Source: Pseudomonadota bacterium | GTDB lineage: Bacteria > Pseudomonadota > Gammaproteobacteria > Xanthomonadales > Xanthomonadaceae | Reading direction: 5' to 3' | Length of the DNA stretch: 64,000 nt | NCBI GenBank assembly: GCA_018242365.1 | Contig: JAFECB010000017.1 | Location: 310,001 to 374,000 of the forward strand | Shown here: positions 26,568-35,562 of the stretch, piece by piece | Layout of the letters: each line of letters starts with the position of its first letter | Position numbering within the stretch: position 1 is the first letter of the stretch | Made by a program: the position numbers and the translations under genes | Notes under the pieces: generated by a model | Seen by the model: the letters and a program-made list of their open reading frames with translations, nothing else | What the model was told of the DNA's origin: nothing | Database searches by the model: none

Positions 26568-26999
26568 GTGCGCCTGATCGTTGGATTGCTTCTCCTGTGG
26601 CTCACCGGCATTGCGCAGGCGCAGAGTTCGCCCGTCGGCCGCTGGAAAACCATCGACGATGCGACCGGCAAGCCGAAGTCGCTGGTCGAGATTTATCACG
26701 CCCAGGACGGCACGCTGGCAGGCCGGGTGGTCGAGATCCTGGACCTGAAGAACGGCCCGAATCCGTTGTGCACCGAATGTGAAGGCCCCAATCAGGACAA
26801 GCCGATCCGCGGCATGGTGATCCTCTGGGGCCTGCGTCCCAAGGGCGCGGGGCAGTGGAGCCAGGGCCGCGTGCTCGATCCGGAAAACGGCAAGGACTAC
26901 AAGGCCAAACTTGAATTGCAGGGTGGCGGGCGACGACTGGCGATGTCCGGCTGCCTGATCGGTTTCCTGTGCCGGACGCAAATCTGGTTGCGCGAGTAG
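26568..26999 (+). CDS. DUF2147 family secreted protein, copy 2
   Basis: A 143-residue paralogue of the preceding gene: signal peptide (MRLIVGLLLLWLTGIAQAQ), then VGRWKTIDDATGKP, PLCTECEGPNQDKP and the C-terminal SGCLIGFLCRTQIWLR, so all four cysteines are kept in the same spacing. The start is GTG, preceded by CGGAG. Same length as copy 1, with many substitutions, so the duplication is not recent. Function unknown. Confidence 0.85.
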   Translation: MRLIVGLLLLWLTGIAQAQSSPVGRWKTIDDATGKPKSLVEIYHAQDGTLAGRVVEILDLKNGPNPLCTECEGPNQDKPIRGMVILWGLRPKGAGQWSQGRVLDPENGKDYKAKLELQGGGRRLAMSGCLIGFLCRTQIWLRE

Positions 27000-27092
27000 G
27001 CACGCACCCGAACGCAAGGCGGCAACACCGGCAGTGAGAACCATGCGGCGTGCGACAATTGCCGCTTTCCGCTTCCCGCACGGCTCCCGCTC

Positions 27093-29162
27093 ATGTCCCG
27101 CTCCGCGCTCGTCACCAATGCCCTGCCCTATGCCAACGGCCCACTGCACCTGGGCCATCTGGTGGGCTACATCCAGGCTGACATCTGGGTGCGGGCACGA
27201 CGCATGCGTGGCGATGTGGTGCACTACGTCTGCGCCGATGACACCCACGGCACACCGATCATGCTGGCCGCAGAGAAGGCCGGCACCACGCCGGAAGCCT
27301 TCATCGCCGCCATCCAGGCCGGGCATGAACGCGACTTCGCCGCCTTTGGCGTGGCCTTCGATCACTACGACTCGACCCACTCGCCGACCAATCGCGCGCT
27401 GACCGAACAGCTCTACGCCAAGCTCGATGCCGCCGGCCATATCGCACGGCGCAGCGTGGCCCAGTTCTACGATCCGGCCAAGGGCATGTTCCTGCCCGAC
27501 CGCTACATCAAGGGCATCTGCCCGAACTGTGGCACCGCCGACCAATACGGCGACAACTGCGAAGCCTGCGGTGCCACCTACGCACCGACCGAGCTGAAGG
27601 AACCGAAATCGGTGATCTCCGGCGCGACGCCTGAGCTGCGCGACTCGGAACATTTCTTCTTCGAAGTCGGCCGGTTCGAGGGCTTCCTGCGCCAGTGGTT
27701 GGCTGGCGACTCGGCCCTGCCCGGCGTGAAGGCCAAGTTGATGGAATGGCTGGATGCCGATGGCGGCCTGCGCGCCTGGGACATCTCGCGCGACGCACCT
27801 TACTTCGGTTTCGAGATCCCCGGTGCGCCCGGCAAGTATTTCTACGTCTGGCTGGATGCGCCGATTGGCTACCTGTCCAGCTTCAAGAACCTGTGCGCGA
27901 AGAACGGTGCCGACTTTGACGCCTTTCTTGCCGCCAACAGCACGGCCGAGCTGCACCATTTCATCGGCAAGGACATCGTCAACTTCCACGGCCTGTTCTG
28001 GCCGGCGGTGCTGCATGGCGCCGGCCTGCGCGCGCCGACCCGCCTGCACGTCAACGGCTACCTGACCGTGGACGGCGCCAAGATGAGCAAATCACGCGGC
28101 ACCTTCATCATGGCGCGCACCTACCTCGATGCAGGCCTCGATCCGGAAGCGCTGCGCTACTACTACGCGGCGAAATCCTCCGGCGGCGTCGATGACCTCG
28201 ACCTCAACCTCGGTGATTTCACTGCGCGGGTGAACAGCGATCTGGTCGGCAAGTTCGTCAACCTCGCCAGTCGCTGCGCGGGCTTCATCGAGAAGCGTTT
28301 TGGCGGAATGCTGGCCGACGCACTATCGGATACCGCGCAATACGCGCGCTTCGTCGCCGCACTGGACGGCGTGCGCGAGGCTTACGAACGCAATGACGCC
28401 GCCGCCGCGATCCGGCAGACGATGGCGCTGGCGGATGAGGCCAACAAGTACATCGACGAACAGAAGCCATGGGTGATCGCCAAGCAAGACGGCGCGGATG
28501 CGCAATTGCAGTCCGTCTGCACTCAAGGGTTGAACCTGTTCCGCGTGCTCGCGGCCGCGCTGGCACCGATCCTGCCGCGCACCAGCATGCAAGCCGCTGC
28601 CTTCCTCGGTGCGCCGGTGCTGGCCTGGAATGATCTGGAAGCGCCGCTGCTGGCACGCAACATCCAGCCCTACACAGCCTTGTTCACCCGCCTCGATCCG
28701 AAGCAGATCGAGGCGATGGTGGAGGCATCGAAGGACACGCTCGCGGCACCCGTTGTCGCCAAGCAGACCGAAGCGAAGCCTGCAAAAAAGGAAGAGACGT
28801 TGATGCCCGCACCTGCCGCTGGCAACACTGGCTTTATCGGCATCGACGATTTCGCCAAACTCGATCTACGCATTGGCAAGGTCCTCGAATGCGGCTTCGT
28901 CGAGGGCTCAGACAAGCTGCTGCGCTTCCTGCTCGATGCCGGCGAGCTCGGCCAAAGGCAGATTTTTTCCGGCATCCGCGGCAGCTATGGCGAACCGGAA
29001 AGACTCATCGGTCGCAGCGTGGTGTTCATCGCCAATCTCGCCCCGCGCAAGATGCGTTTCGGCCTCAGCGAAGGCATGATCCTGTCGGCCGGTTTCGACG
29101 GCGGCGCGCTGGCTCTACTGAACGCCGATGACGGCGCGCTGCCGGGCATGCCGGTGCGCTGA
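27093..29162 (+). CDS. metG: Methionine-tRNA ligase
   Basis: Charges tRNA-Met and initiator tRNA. The 689-residue product has the HIGH-type motif HLGHL near residue 25, the zinc-binding CPNCG...CEACG knuckle, KMSKS near residue 330, an anticodon-binding helical domain, and a C-terminal EMAP/Trbp111-like tRNA-binding domain (DFAKLDLRIGKVLECGFVEG) that makes the dimer. Complete and of normal length. It diverges from apbC with the DUF2147 pair in between. Confidence 0.97.
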   Translation: MSRSALVTNALPYANGPLHLGHLVGYIQADIWVRARRMRGDVVHYVCADDTHGTPIMLAAEKAGTTPEAFIAAIQAGHERDFAAFGVAFDHYDSTHSPTNRALTEQLYAKLDAAGHIARRSVAQFYDPAKGMFLPDRYIKGICPNCGTADQYGDNCEACGATYAPTELKEPKSVISGATPELRDSEHFFFEVGRFEGFLRQWLAGDSALPGVKAKLMEWLDADGGLRAWDISRDAPYFGFEIPGAPGKYFYVWLDAPIGYLSSFKNLCAKNGADFDAFLAANSTAELHHFIGKDIVNFHGLFWPAVLHGAGLRAPTRLHVNGYLTVDGAKMSKSRGTFIMARTYLDAGLDPEALRYYYAAKSSGGVDDLDLNLGDFTARVNSDLVGKFVNLASRCAGFIEKRFGGMLADALSDTAQYARFVAALDGVREAYERNDAAAAIRQTMALADEANKYIDEQKPWVIAKQDGADAQLQSVCTQGLNLFRVLAAALAPILPRTSMQAAAFLGAPVLAWNDLEAPLLARNIQPYTALFTRLDPKQIEAMVEASKDTLAAPVVAKQTEAKPAKKEETLMPAPAAGNTGFIGIDDFAKLDLRIGKVLECGFVEGSDKLLRFLLDAGELGQRQIFSGIRGSYGEPERLIGRSVVFIANLAPRKMRFGLSEGMILSAGFDGGALALLNADDGALPGMPVR

Positions 29163-29164
29163 AG

Positions 29165-29200
29165 CCCCTCTCCCCTCGGGAGAGGGGTTGGGGTGAGGGT
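29165..29200. repeat. CCCCTCTCCC hairpin repeat after metG
   Basis: CCCCTCTCCC (29165-29174) and GGGAGAGGGG (29178-29187) form a perfect 10-bp stem with a 3-base loop, followed by TTGGGGTGAGGGT. Related copies are at 29234-29277 and 47510-47543. The hairpin starts 3 bases after the metG stop and may help end transcription, though T residues are few. Confidence 0.75.
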
Positions 29201-29221
29201 ACGTAGATCATCGGAGTCAAG

Positions 29222-29686
29222 ATGCACAACGAACCCTCATCCGTCGCTTCGCGCCACCTTCTCCCGGAGGGAGAAGGAAGCTGCGACCTCGCCGAACGCC
29301 TCGACCGCCTGTTGCCGCAGACCCAATGCGGGCAATGCGGCTATGCTGGCTGCCGCCCTTATGCCGAAGCGATGGCGCGTGGCGACGCCGGACCCGACCA
29401 TTGCCCACCCGGTGGCGATGCCGGCGCGCGTGCCTTGGCGAAGGTGCTTGGCGTCGTGGCGATGCCGTATGACCGCAGTCGCGGCGCGCACAAGCCAGGC
29501 CAACTCGCGTTCATCATCGAGGACGAATGCATCGGCTGCACCAAATGTATCCAGGCCTGCCCGGTGGATGCCATCATCGGCGGCCCCAAGCACATGCACA
29601 CCGTCCTCGATGACCTGTGCACCGGCTGCGAACTCTGCGTTCCGGCCTGCCCGGTGGATTGCATCGTGATGAAACCACTCCCGTAG
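29222..29686 (+). CDS. rnfB: RnfB-like iron-sulfur protein (stand-alone)
   Basis: A 154-residue electron carrier with a [4Fe-4S] domain ([16 protein letters not shown] then C about 20 residues on) and two ferredoxin motifs ([24 protein letters not shown]). This is RnfB without its N-terminal membrane helix, and no rnfA, C, D, G or E lies next to it, so it cannot form a local Rnf complex. GGAG 5 bases before ATG 29222 supports this start, and no later ATG or GTG precedes the family core ([11 protein letters not shown]). The first 20 or so codons run through a palindromic repeat. The TAG stop is part of another repeat. Confidence 0.88.
   Translation: MHNEPSSVASRHLLPEGEGSCDLAERLDRLLPQTQCGQCGYAGCRPYAEAMARGDAGPDHCPPGGDAGARALAKVLGVVAMPYDRSRGAHKPGQLAFIIEDECIGCTKCIQACPVDAIIGGPKHMHTVLDDLCTGCELCVPACPVDCIVMKPLP
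29234..29277. repeat. CCTTCTCCC hairpin repeat inside the rnfB N-terminus
   Basis: CCCTCATCCG followed by CCTTCTCCC (29257-29265), loop GGA, and GGGAGAAGG (29269-29277): a perfect 9-bp stem of the same family as 29165-29187. It lies within the first 19 codons of rnfB and is read as [14 protein letters not shown]. Its orientation is opposite to the copy upstream of the gene. Confidence 0.75.
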
Positions 29687-29760
29687 GAGCGCACCGCAGG
29701 GGCGCGACCCGTGTCCTGCAAACCTGCAGGCGCAATCGCGCCCCTGCGGTGCGCTCCCAC
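29683..29760. repeat. GTAG-type palindromic (REP-like) element, copy B
   Basis: Two 25-base arms match at 24 positions when one is reversed: GTAGGAGCGCACCGCAGGGG onward at 29683 and its complement ending in GTGCGCTCCCAC at 29760, around a 28-base spacer that holds CCTGCAAACCTGCAGG. It belongs to the same family as 12294-12356. It lies between the convergent genes rnfB and gumN-like and includes the rnfB stop codon. Confidence 0.85.
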
Positions 29761-29768
29761 AAGAGCAA

Positions 29769-30722
29769 TCAATTCACCTCGCAGCCATCACACACCCGCT
29801 CCACCTTGAACCCCTTGGCGCGCAAATGCTCGATCAGGCCGTCCTCGCCGAGCAAATGCATGGCGCCGACGACCACGAGGGTATTGTCCTTGTGCTCGTC
29901 GGTCAGCCGCCGCACCAGTTGAGGCAACCAATGCTGGTTGCGCTGGACGAGGACAAGTCGATAGGTCTCCGGTGCCTTCACGATCATCTCCTCGTGCATC
30001 TCGCGCTCGAGTCCCGCCACATCGCCGGCGCGCCATTCGTCGTGCATGACCCGCATCCGCTCGGCGAGCTTGCGCGGGTCTGCGAGGAATTCGTCCAGAT
30101 CGCGGACCTGTTCGGGATACGGCACGGCATCCAGCGCCTTGAACCCGTCCGCCACGGTTTCCAGACCACGCGCCGGCTTGTTCGCCTTGCTGGCGCGCTC
30201 CATCATCCAGCGATCCACGCCGAGGTCGGAGCGGTAGCCCAGAGCCTGCATCATCTGCAGGGTCAGGCTCATACTCACCGCCCACGGCTCGAAATGCTCG
30301 ATCGCCTGCAGCGAGCCGCCACTGGCCGACATCAGCGTGCCCAATCGCTCGGCAGTCGCTTTCGGAATCACCGCACTCAAGGTCTTGCCGTCATCGAAGC
30401 CCATGTATTTCTGCGCGATCGTGGCCGATTCCGGCGCGGTCATCGCCGCCGGATCCACCTCGAACAGCAGCGAACTCGCATCGTTGAAGGCGCGGTCCAC
30501 TTCTGCGGTCATCGGCAAGTCGTCCGGCTTGAGCATGTGGAACGAGCCGAGCAGATAGATCGCATTGTCGGCATCGGAGACCTTCCACAGCAATGGGTGC
30601 TGGGCGACCGTCGTCGGCGCAGGCTTCGCCGGTGTCTGCTCCGGTGCGTGCGCCGCCATCACCGCGTGAACAGGCAAAGCCAGCAGCAGGCACAAAGACA
30701 AGCCAGCCAGTTGAATCTTCAT
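29769..30722 (-). CDS. TraB/GumN family protein
   Basis: A 317-residue exported protein: signal peptide (MKIQLAGLSLCLLLALPVHA), then the TraB/GumN domain with GSFHMLKPDDLP near the start and VVVGAMHLLGEDG near the end, the two conserved GxxH motifs. The fold belongs to the erythromycin-esterase/ChaN-like superfamily and may be a metalloprotease; GumN's role in xanthan clusters is unproven. Last gene of the mutL-side operon: its start overlaps the stop of the DUF1684 gene by 4 bp. Confidence 0.86.
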   Translation of the reverse strand: MKIQLAGLSLCLLLALPVHAVMAAHAPEQTPAKPAPTTVAQHPLLWKVSDADNAIYLLGSFHMLKPDDLPMTAEVDRAFNDASSLLFEVDPAAMTAPESATIAQKYMGFDDGKTLSAVIPKATAERLGTLMSASGGSLQAIEHFEPWAVSMSLTLQMMQALGYRSDLGVDRWMMERASKANKPARGLETVADGFKALDAVPYPEQVRDLDEFLADPRKLAERMRVMHDEWRAGDVAGLEREMHEEMIVKAPETYRLVLVQRNQHWLPQLVRRLTDEHKDNTLVVVGAMHLLGEDGLIEHLRAKGFKVERVCDGCEVN

Positions 30723-31666
30723 GGGCGAACGGTACCGGGCAATGGGGCAGGTTTGACGTAGGCCTTTTCGCCTGCTTCGATGCGCAGGTCGAGCCGGTTC
30801 TGCAGCGGTGGCAGCGGACAGGTGGCGAACAGGGTGAACGCGCAGGGCGGGTTGTAGGCACGGTTGAAATCGATCAATACGCGGCCTTTCGCATCCGGCT
30901 TCGGCGCGTCGAGAAACCGCCCGGCGCCGTAGCTGCCATGGCCACTGGTGCGATCCGCGAATACCAGAAACAGCGTGCCCTCACCTTCGTCCAGCGCCTC
31001 GATCCGATAAACCTTGCCGTCGCGGGTGAATTCGACCGCACCCGGATTGGCGATCTTGTCGGTGCTGCCGATGATGTTGCCGATTTCCAGCGTGGTGCCC
31101 TTGGGGTGGGCGATGAAGCGTGCCTGCACCTGCCAATCACGCCCGCCCGGCCAATACGTCAATCCGGTGAAGCGCAGGCGGCTGTCGGCATCGGCATGCT
31201 TCACCCGCAGCCACAGCCGATCCCCGCGTTCGATCACCGCCAGCAGGCCCTTGCCCTCGTCGAACGACACGATGTCGGGGCCGCCCGCATCGTGATCACT
31301 GCGCAACGCGCCACCACGGCTTGGCTGGCCGTCGAGGCTGACTTCGGCATCGGCACTGAAGCTGACCTTGCCATCGCGCAGGGTGAACAAGCCAAGTCTG
31401 GGTGGACCCATCAGCAATCGAATGCCGTTGTCGGCTCCACTGCCGACGCGATGCACGCCATCATCCAGCAAGTGCAACCCGATCAAGCTGGTCCAGCCGT
31501 CGGGCTTGGTCAGCTCCGCCACCCGCTGCGCGCGCCATGCCTGCTGCGCCGTCTTGAAGGCGGCCTCGGCCCGCGCCTGCGCCGCGCGTTCGGCAGCGCT
31601 CGGGCCATGGCTGCGATTGCAGGCGGCGAGCATGAGGCTCATCGCCACGATTGCCGCAGACTTCAT
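30719..31666 (-). CDS. DUF1684 lipoprotein
   Basis: A 315-residue protein with a lipoprotein signal (SLMLAAC) and the DUF1684 domain, recognised by WTSLIGLHLLDDGVHRVG and the C-terminal NPPCAFTLFATCPLPPLQNR. Function unknown. I chose ATG 31666, which lies 14 bp after the mutL stop and gives a normal lipoprotein signal; upstream in-frame ATGs would overlap mutL and add unconserved residues. It overlaps the gumN-like gene by 4 bp. Confidence 0.85.
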   Translation of the reverse strand: MKSAAIVAMSLMLAACNRSHGPSAAERAAQARAEAAFKTAQQAWRAQRVAELTKPDGWTSLIGLHLLDDGVHRVGSGADNGIRLLMGPPRLGLFTLRDGKVSFSADAEVSLDGQPSRGGALRSDHDAGGPDIVSFDEGKGLLAVIERGDRLWLRVKHADADSRLRFTGLTYWPGGRDWQVQARFIAHPKGTTLEIGNIIGSTDKIANPGAVEFTRDGKVYRIEALDEGEGTLFLVFADRTSGHGSYGAGRFLDAPKPDAKGRVLIDFNRAYNPPCAFTLFATCPLPPLQNRLDLRIEAGEKAYVKPAPLPGTVRP

Positions 31667-31680
31667 CAACACAAGTTTCG

Positions 31681-33483
31681 TCAACGGCCGCGCAGGAACC
31701 ATCGATCCATCTCCGCCAGCGAGAAACGCGTCCACGTGGGACGGCCATGATTGCATTGCCCGGAGCGCTCGGTGGCTTCCATCTCGCGTAACAGGGCGTT
31801 CATCTCCGGGATGCTCAGCCGACGATGTGCGCGCACCGCGCCATGGCAGGCCATCGTCGCCAGCAGCTCGTCGCGGGTTTCAGCGACGCGACGCGTGCTG
31901 CCGTGCTCGCGCAGGTCGGTGAGCACGTCGCGCAGCAGGGCCTCCACGTCACCGTGCGCCAGCAAGGCCGGCACGCTGCGCAGCAACAGTGATTGCGGCC
32001 CGCTGCGCTGCACGTCGAAGCCGAGCTGGGCAAGGGTCGCGGCTTCGCGCTCGGCCACGTCCGCTTCCCGTTCGGACACCGCCATGCCCGCCGGCACCAG
32101 CAAGGGCTGGGTGCGCAGGCCGCTGCCGTCATGCGCCGCTTTCAGCTTCTCGTAGCCGATGCGCTCGTGCGCGGCGTGCATGTCGACCACGATCAGGCCA
32201 TCGGCGTTTTCGGCAAGGATATAGATGCCATGCAATTGCGCGATGGCGAAACCCAGCGGCGGCATGCCGGTCGCGGCGGCCTCCGGCATCGCGGGCGCAG
32301 CCATCGGGGTCGATGCAGGCGCGTCGCCACGCGTCGCGTACAGCGCCGCATAGGCCGCAGGCGCATCTGCAACACGCAAGCCGATCGCCTGTTGTTGCGG
32401 CAGTGACGGCGACCAGTGCGATGCATTCGAAGCCGGCGAGGTCGATGCCGACAGCGGCGCATCGACACTGCCCGCACGCGTTTCCGCCAGCGCCGCATGC
32501 AGGCTGCGGTAGACGAAATCGTGCACTAGCCGCGATTCACGAAAGCGCACCTCGTGCTTGGCCGGGTGCACATTGACATCGACGCCGCGCGGGTCGAGCT
32601 CGAGGAACAGCACGAAGGCCGGATGCCGGCCGTGGAACAGCACGTCGCTGTAGGCCTGTCGGATCGCATGGGCGACGTTGCGGTCGCGCACGCTGCGGCC
32701 GTTGACGTACAGGTATTGCTGGTCGGCACTGGCGCGGTTGTAGGCCGGCTGCGCGATCCAGCCATGCAGGCGCATGCCGGCGCCGGCATGCTCGACGCGC
32801 AGCGCGTTGCGCGCGAACTCTTCTCCGAGGGCTTCATGCAGGCGCAGGTCGGACAGCAGGCCGCCGTCCCGCAGGCCGCCCTCGCCCTTCCAGCGCCGGG
32901 TCGGCTTGCCGTTATGACTGACCCGCAGCTCGACGTCCGGTCGTGCCAGTGCCAGCGTGCGCAGCCACTCTTCGATATGCGACAGCTCGGTGCGCTCGGC
33001 GCGCAGGAACTTGCGCCGCGCCGGCACGTTGAAGAACAGGTCACGGACCTCCACCGTTGTCCCCGGCGGATGCGCATGTGGTGCGACCTCGCCAACCTTG
33101 CCGCCGTCGATGCGCAGCTCCGCGCCATGCCCACCATCATGTCGCCGCGAGGCCAGGCGGAACCGACTCACCGAGGCGACCGAAGGCAGGGCTTCACCGC
33201 GAAATCCGAGCGTTGCTACCGACTCCAAGTCATCGATCGACGCGATCTTGCTGGTGGCGTGCCGGCTGACAGCGAGTGGCAATTCTTCGGCGGCGATGCC
33301 ACCGCCATCGTCACGGATGCGGATCAGCCGCACGCCGCCCTCTTCGAGGTCGATATCGATCCGAGTGGCACCGGCGTCGAGCGCATTCTCGACCAGTTCC
33401 TTGACCACCGATGCGGGCCGTTCCACCACTTCGCCGGCGGCGATCTGGTTGATCAGGGTATCGGGGAGTTGGCGAATGCTCAC
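31681..33483 (-). CDS. mutL: DNA mismatch repair protein MutL
   Basis: Couples mismatch recognition by MutS to strand incision. The 600-residue product has the GHKL ATPase domain ([30 protein letters not shown]) and a C-terminal dimerisation domain. The latter carries D434-M-H-A-x2-E440-x4-E445, the nuclease motif DQHA(x)2E(x)4E with M for Q, and CNHGRP (577-582), matching CPHGRP. It is therefore probably the endonuclease type used in bacteria without MutH, not the E. coli type. It sits in the conserved nnr-tsaE-amiC-mutL order; miaA is not next to it. Confidence 0.95.
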   Translation of the reverse strand: MSIRQLPDTLINQIAAGEVVERPASVVKELVENALDAGATRIDIDLEEGGVRLIRIRDDGGGIAAEELPLAVSRHATSKIASIDDLESVATLGFRGEALPSVASVSRFRLASRRHDGGHGAELRIDGGKVGEVAPHAHPPGTTVEVRDLFFNVPARRKFLRAERTELSHIEEWLRTLALARPDVELRVSHNGKPTRRWKGEGGLRDGGLLSDLRLHEALGEEFARNALRVEHAGAGMRLHGWIAQPAYNRASADQQYLYVNGRSVRDRNVAHAIRQAYSDVLFHGRHPAFVLFLELDPRGVDVNVHPAKHEVRFRESRLVHDFVYRSLHAALAETRAGSVDAPLSASTSPASNASHWSPSLPQQQAIGLRVADAPAAYAALYATRGDAPASTPMAAPAMPEAAATGMPPLGFAIAQLHGIYILAENADGLIVVDMHAAHERIGYEKLKAAHDGSGLRTQPLLVPAGMAVSEREADVAEREAATLAQLGFDVQRSGPQSLLLRSVPALLAHGDVEALLRDVLTDLREHGSTRRVAETRDELLATMACHGAVRAHRRLSIPEMNALLREMEATERSGQCNHGRPTWTRFSLAEMDRWFLRGR

Positions 33484-33504
33484 CCGCCAAGTTTAAGCCA
33501 AGGC

Positions 33505-34998
33505 TCAGCGATTACTTCCGATGCCGCTGCGCGCGGGGGCGTCTGCCTGCGCTGCCGACTGCGCGGCCTGCGCACGCGCCGCATAAAGGGTGCCGGGCGG
33601 TGGCTGGCGGGTGAAATAGGCATCGATACCACCGAGGATGGCGGTGGCGAGGGTGCGCTGGAACGCCGGCGTGCCCAACTGCTGTTCTTCTTCCGGATTG
33701 GAGATGTAGGCGGTCTCCACCAGCATCGCCGGCATCTTGTCCGAAGTGCGCAGTACCGCGAAATTGGCGCGCTCGACATCGGCCTTGTGGTTGTTGCCGA
33801 CCTGCTTGAGCTCGTCGAGGACGTGGCTGGCGGCATCCTCGGAGGCCTTCATGTTGCCGCTCTGGGTCAAATCGAGCAGGACCGAGGTCAAGGTATCGCT
33901 GGCGGCATGCACGCGCTCGCCGCCGATGATGTCGGCGGCATTCTCGCTGTCGGCCAGCCAGCGCGCTCGCTGCGAGGACGCGCCGCGGGTGGACAAGATA
34001 TAGACCGATGAGCCATGCGCGCTGCGATTTTCCGCAGCATCGGCATGGATCGAGACGAAGATGTCGGCGTGGTTCTGGCTGGCGCGACGGGCACGATTGT
34101 TCAAGGGGATGAACACATCGCTGTCGCGGGTCAGGAAGGCACGCAGGCCGGGCGTGGCGTTGACCTGGCGCGCCAGTTCGCGGGCGATGGCGAGGGTGAC
34201 ATCTTTCTCGCGGGTGCCGTTCAGACCGTGCGCGCCGGGATCCTGCCCGCCGTGGCCGGCATCGATGGCGACCACCAAGGGCCGCATGCCGGAACGCATC
34301 AACATCGGCGGCGGGCGCGAGACAACCGGCACGGCTGGCGCGGCTGGCTCGTCCGACTCATCCGCTGCTGACGCGACCGGGGCCTGCGCAACATCCGCGG
34401 TTGCTCCTTGCGCTGGCGATTGCCGGGTCAGCGCTGGTTTCGGGGCGGTCGAAGTCGGCGACGCGGCAGACGTTGGCGTGCTTGGACGAGGCTCCGCGGA
34501 TGCTGTGGCCGTCGGGGCTGGAGCCGCTGGCTTGGCAACCGTGGGCGCGGCCGACTCGGGCTTGCTGGCCGAGGCCACCGGTGCGGACGGCCCGTCGCCC
34601 GGCCATTCCAGCACCAATTTCACGCCCGACGCACCGGCATCCACACGCGCCGGGAATGCCGCGACCGGACGGCTCAGGTCAAACACCACCCGCACCGTGC
34701 CCGCGACCGGCTGCCCGGTGCGCACGCTGGTCACCACGCCGGCACCGGCAGGCATCGACAGACCACGGGCAAAGCGGCCTTCCGGGAAATCCACCACCAA
34801 GCGTTCCGGGTTGGACAGACGGATCAGCTTGTACGGGCCAGTAGCGTCCAGCAGCACTTCGGCACGCGTGCCCGTGGCTCCGGTTTCGATTCGCAACTGC
34901 TTGATTTCAGATGCATTTGCGACTGAAACGAGGGAGAGCGCCAGCCCCAGTCCTGCGACCGACATGGCACCCCTGCGGCAGATCCCCGAATAACGCAT
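33505..34998 (-). CDS. amiC: N-acetylmuramoyl-L-alanine amidase (AmiC-like)
   Basis: Periplasmic zinc amidase that splits septal peptidoglycan during cell separation. The 497-residue product has a signal peptide, an AMIN domain (about residues 30-130) for septal targeting, a long Ala/Pro/Ser/Thr linker, and the Amidase_3 domain with AIDAGHGGQDPGA, SIHADA and a C-terminal catalytic Glu (VETAYISNPEE). The start at 34998 (MRYSGICRRG) gives a basic n-region; MSVAGL at 34965, with AGGGG before it, is an alternative. Named amiB in some genomes. Confidence 0.9.
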   Translation of the reverse strand: MRYSGICRRGAMSVAGLGLALSLVSVANASEIKQLRIETGATGTRAEVLLDATGPYKLIRLSNPERLVVDFPEGRFARGLSMPAGAGVVTSVRTGQPVAGTVRVVFDLSRPVAAFPARVDAGASGVKLVLEWPGDGPSAPVASASKPESAAPTVAKPAAPAPTATASAEPRPSTPTSAASPTSTAPKPALTRQSPAQGATADVAQAPVASAADESDEPAAPAVPVVSRPPPMLMRSGMRPLVVAIDAGHGGQDPGAHGLNGTREKDVTLAIARELARQVNATPGLRAFLTRDSDVFIPLNNRARRASQNHADIFVSIHADAAENRSAHGSSVYILSTRGASSQRARWLADSENAADIIGGERVHAASDTLTSVLLDLTQSGNMKASEDAASHVLDELKQVGNNHKADVERANFAVLRTSDKMPAMLVETAYISNPEEEQQLGTPAFQRTLATAILGGIDAYFTRQPPPGTLYAARAQAAQSAAQADAPARSGIGSNR

Positions 34999-35102
34999 GC
35001 CGGGAGTAAACCACCACGGCGCGATGAAAACAAGTACTTTCCCTTGCGAATCCGTAACCTGCGTGATTTTCCTTCGCCAAGACCGCAATACTGTGCCGCA
35101 AC

Positions 35103-35558
35103 TCAGGCTGAACTGATCGCAGCCAGCCAGGCCGCACCCGTCGGCGACTTCGAAATCAGCCGGCAACTGCGCCCGACACCCTCGACGGTCAGTTCAATCT
35201 CCAGATCCGCAGCCGGCAATACGCCCTGCCCACGTTCCGGCCATTCCACCAGCCACAGACGCGCCTCCGCCGGGTCGAGGCCCAGGAATTCCAGCTCGCC
35301 GGGATTGCCGATCCGGTACAGATCCAGATGCAGTGCCTGTCCGCCCGCCGCCAGCGCGTAAGGCTCCACCAGCGTGTAGGTCGGGCTGCGGATGGCGCCG
35401 GTGACCCCGAGCGCACGCAGCAACGCACGCGCCAGCGTGGATTTGCCAGCACCGAGGTCGCCATGCAGGTAGACCACCGCGCGTGCGGGCAAGCTGCGGG
35501 CAAGCCGGCCACCCAGCGCTTCGGTGGCGTCGGCGTCTTCGAGAAACATCGTTGTCAT
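35103..35558 (-). CDS. tsaE: tRNA threonylcarbamoyladenosine biosynthesis ATPase TsaE
   Basis: ATPase (151 aa) of the TsaB-TsaD-TsaE complex that makes t6A37 in ANN-decoding tRNAs. Walker A is HGDLGAGKSTLAR, preceded by the typical strand AVVYLHGD; IRSPTYTLVEPY and HLDLYRIGNPGE are family motifs, with W in LVEWPERG. The start at 35558 (MTTMFLED) leaves a 4-bp gap to the end of nnr; upstream in-frame ATGs lie inside nnr and are not family-like. Confidence 0.93.
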   Translation of the reverse strand: MTTMFLEDADATEALGGRLARSLPARAVVYLHGDLGAGKSTLARALLRALGVTGAIRSPTYTLVEPYALAAGGQALHLDLYRIGNPGELEFLGLDPAEARLWLVEWPERGQGVLPAADLEIELTVEGVGRSCRLISKSPTGAAWLAAISSA

Positions 35559-35562
35559 CCGA

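Noticed and set aside
26187..28049. A 620-codon open frame opposite metG and DUF2147 copy 2
   Set aside because: metG is complete and conserved on the other strand; the antisense frame shows no family features.
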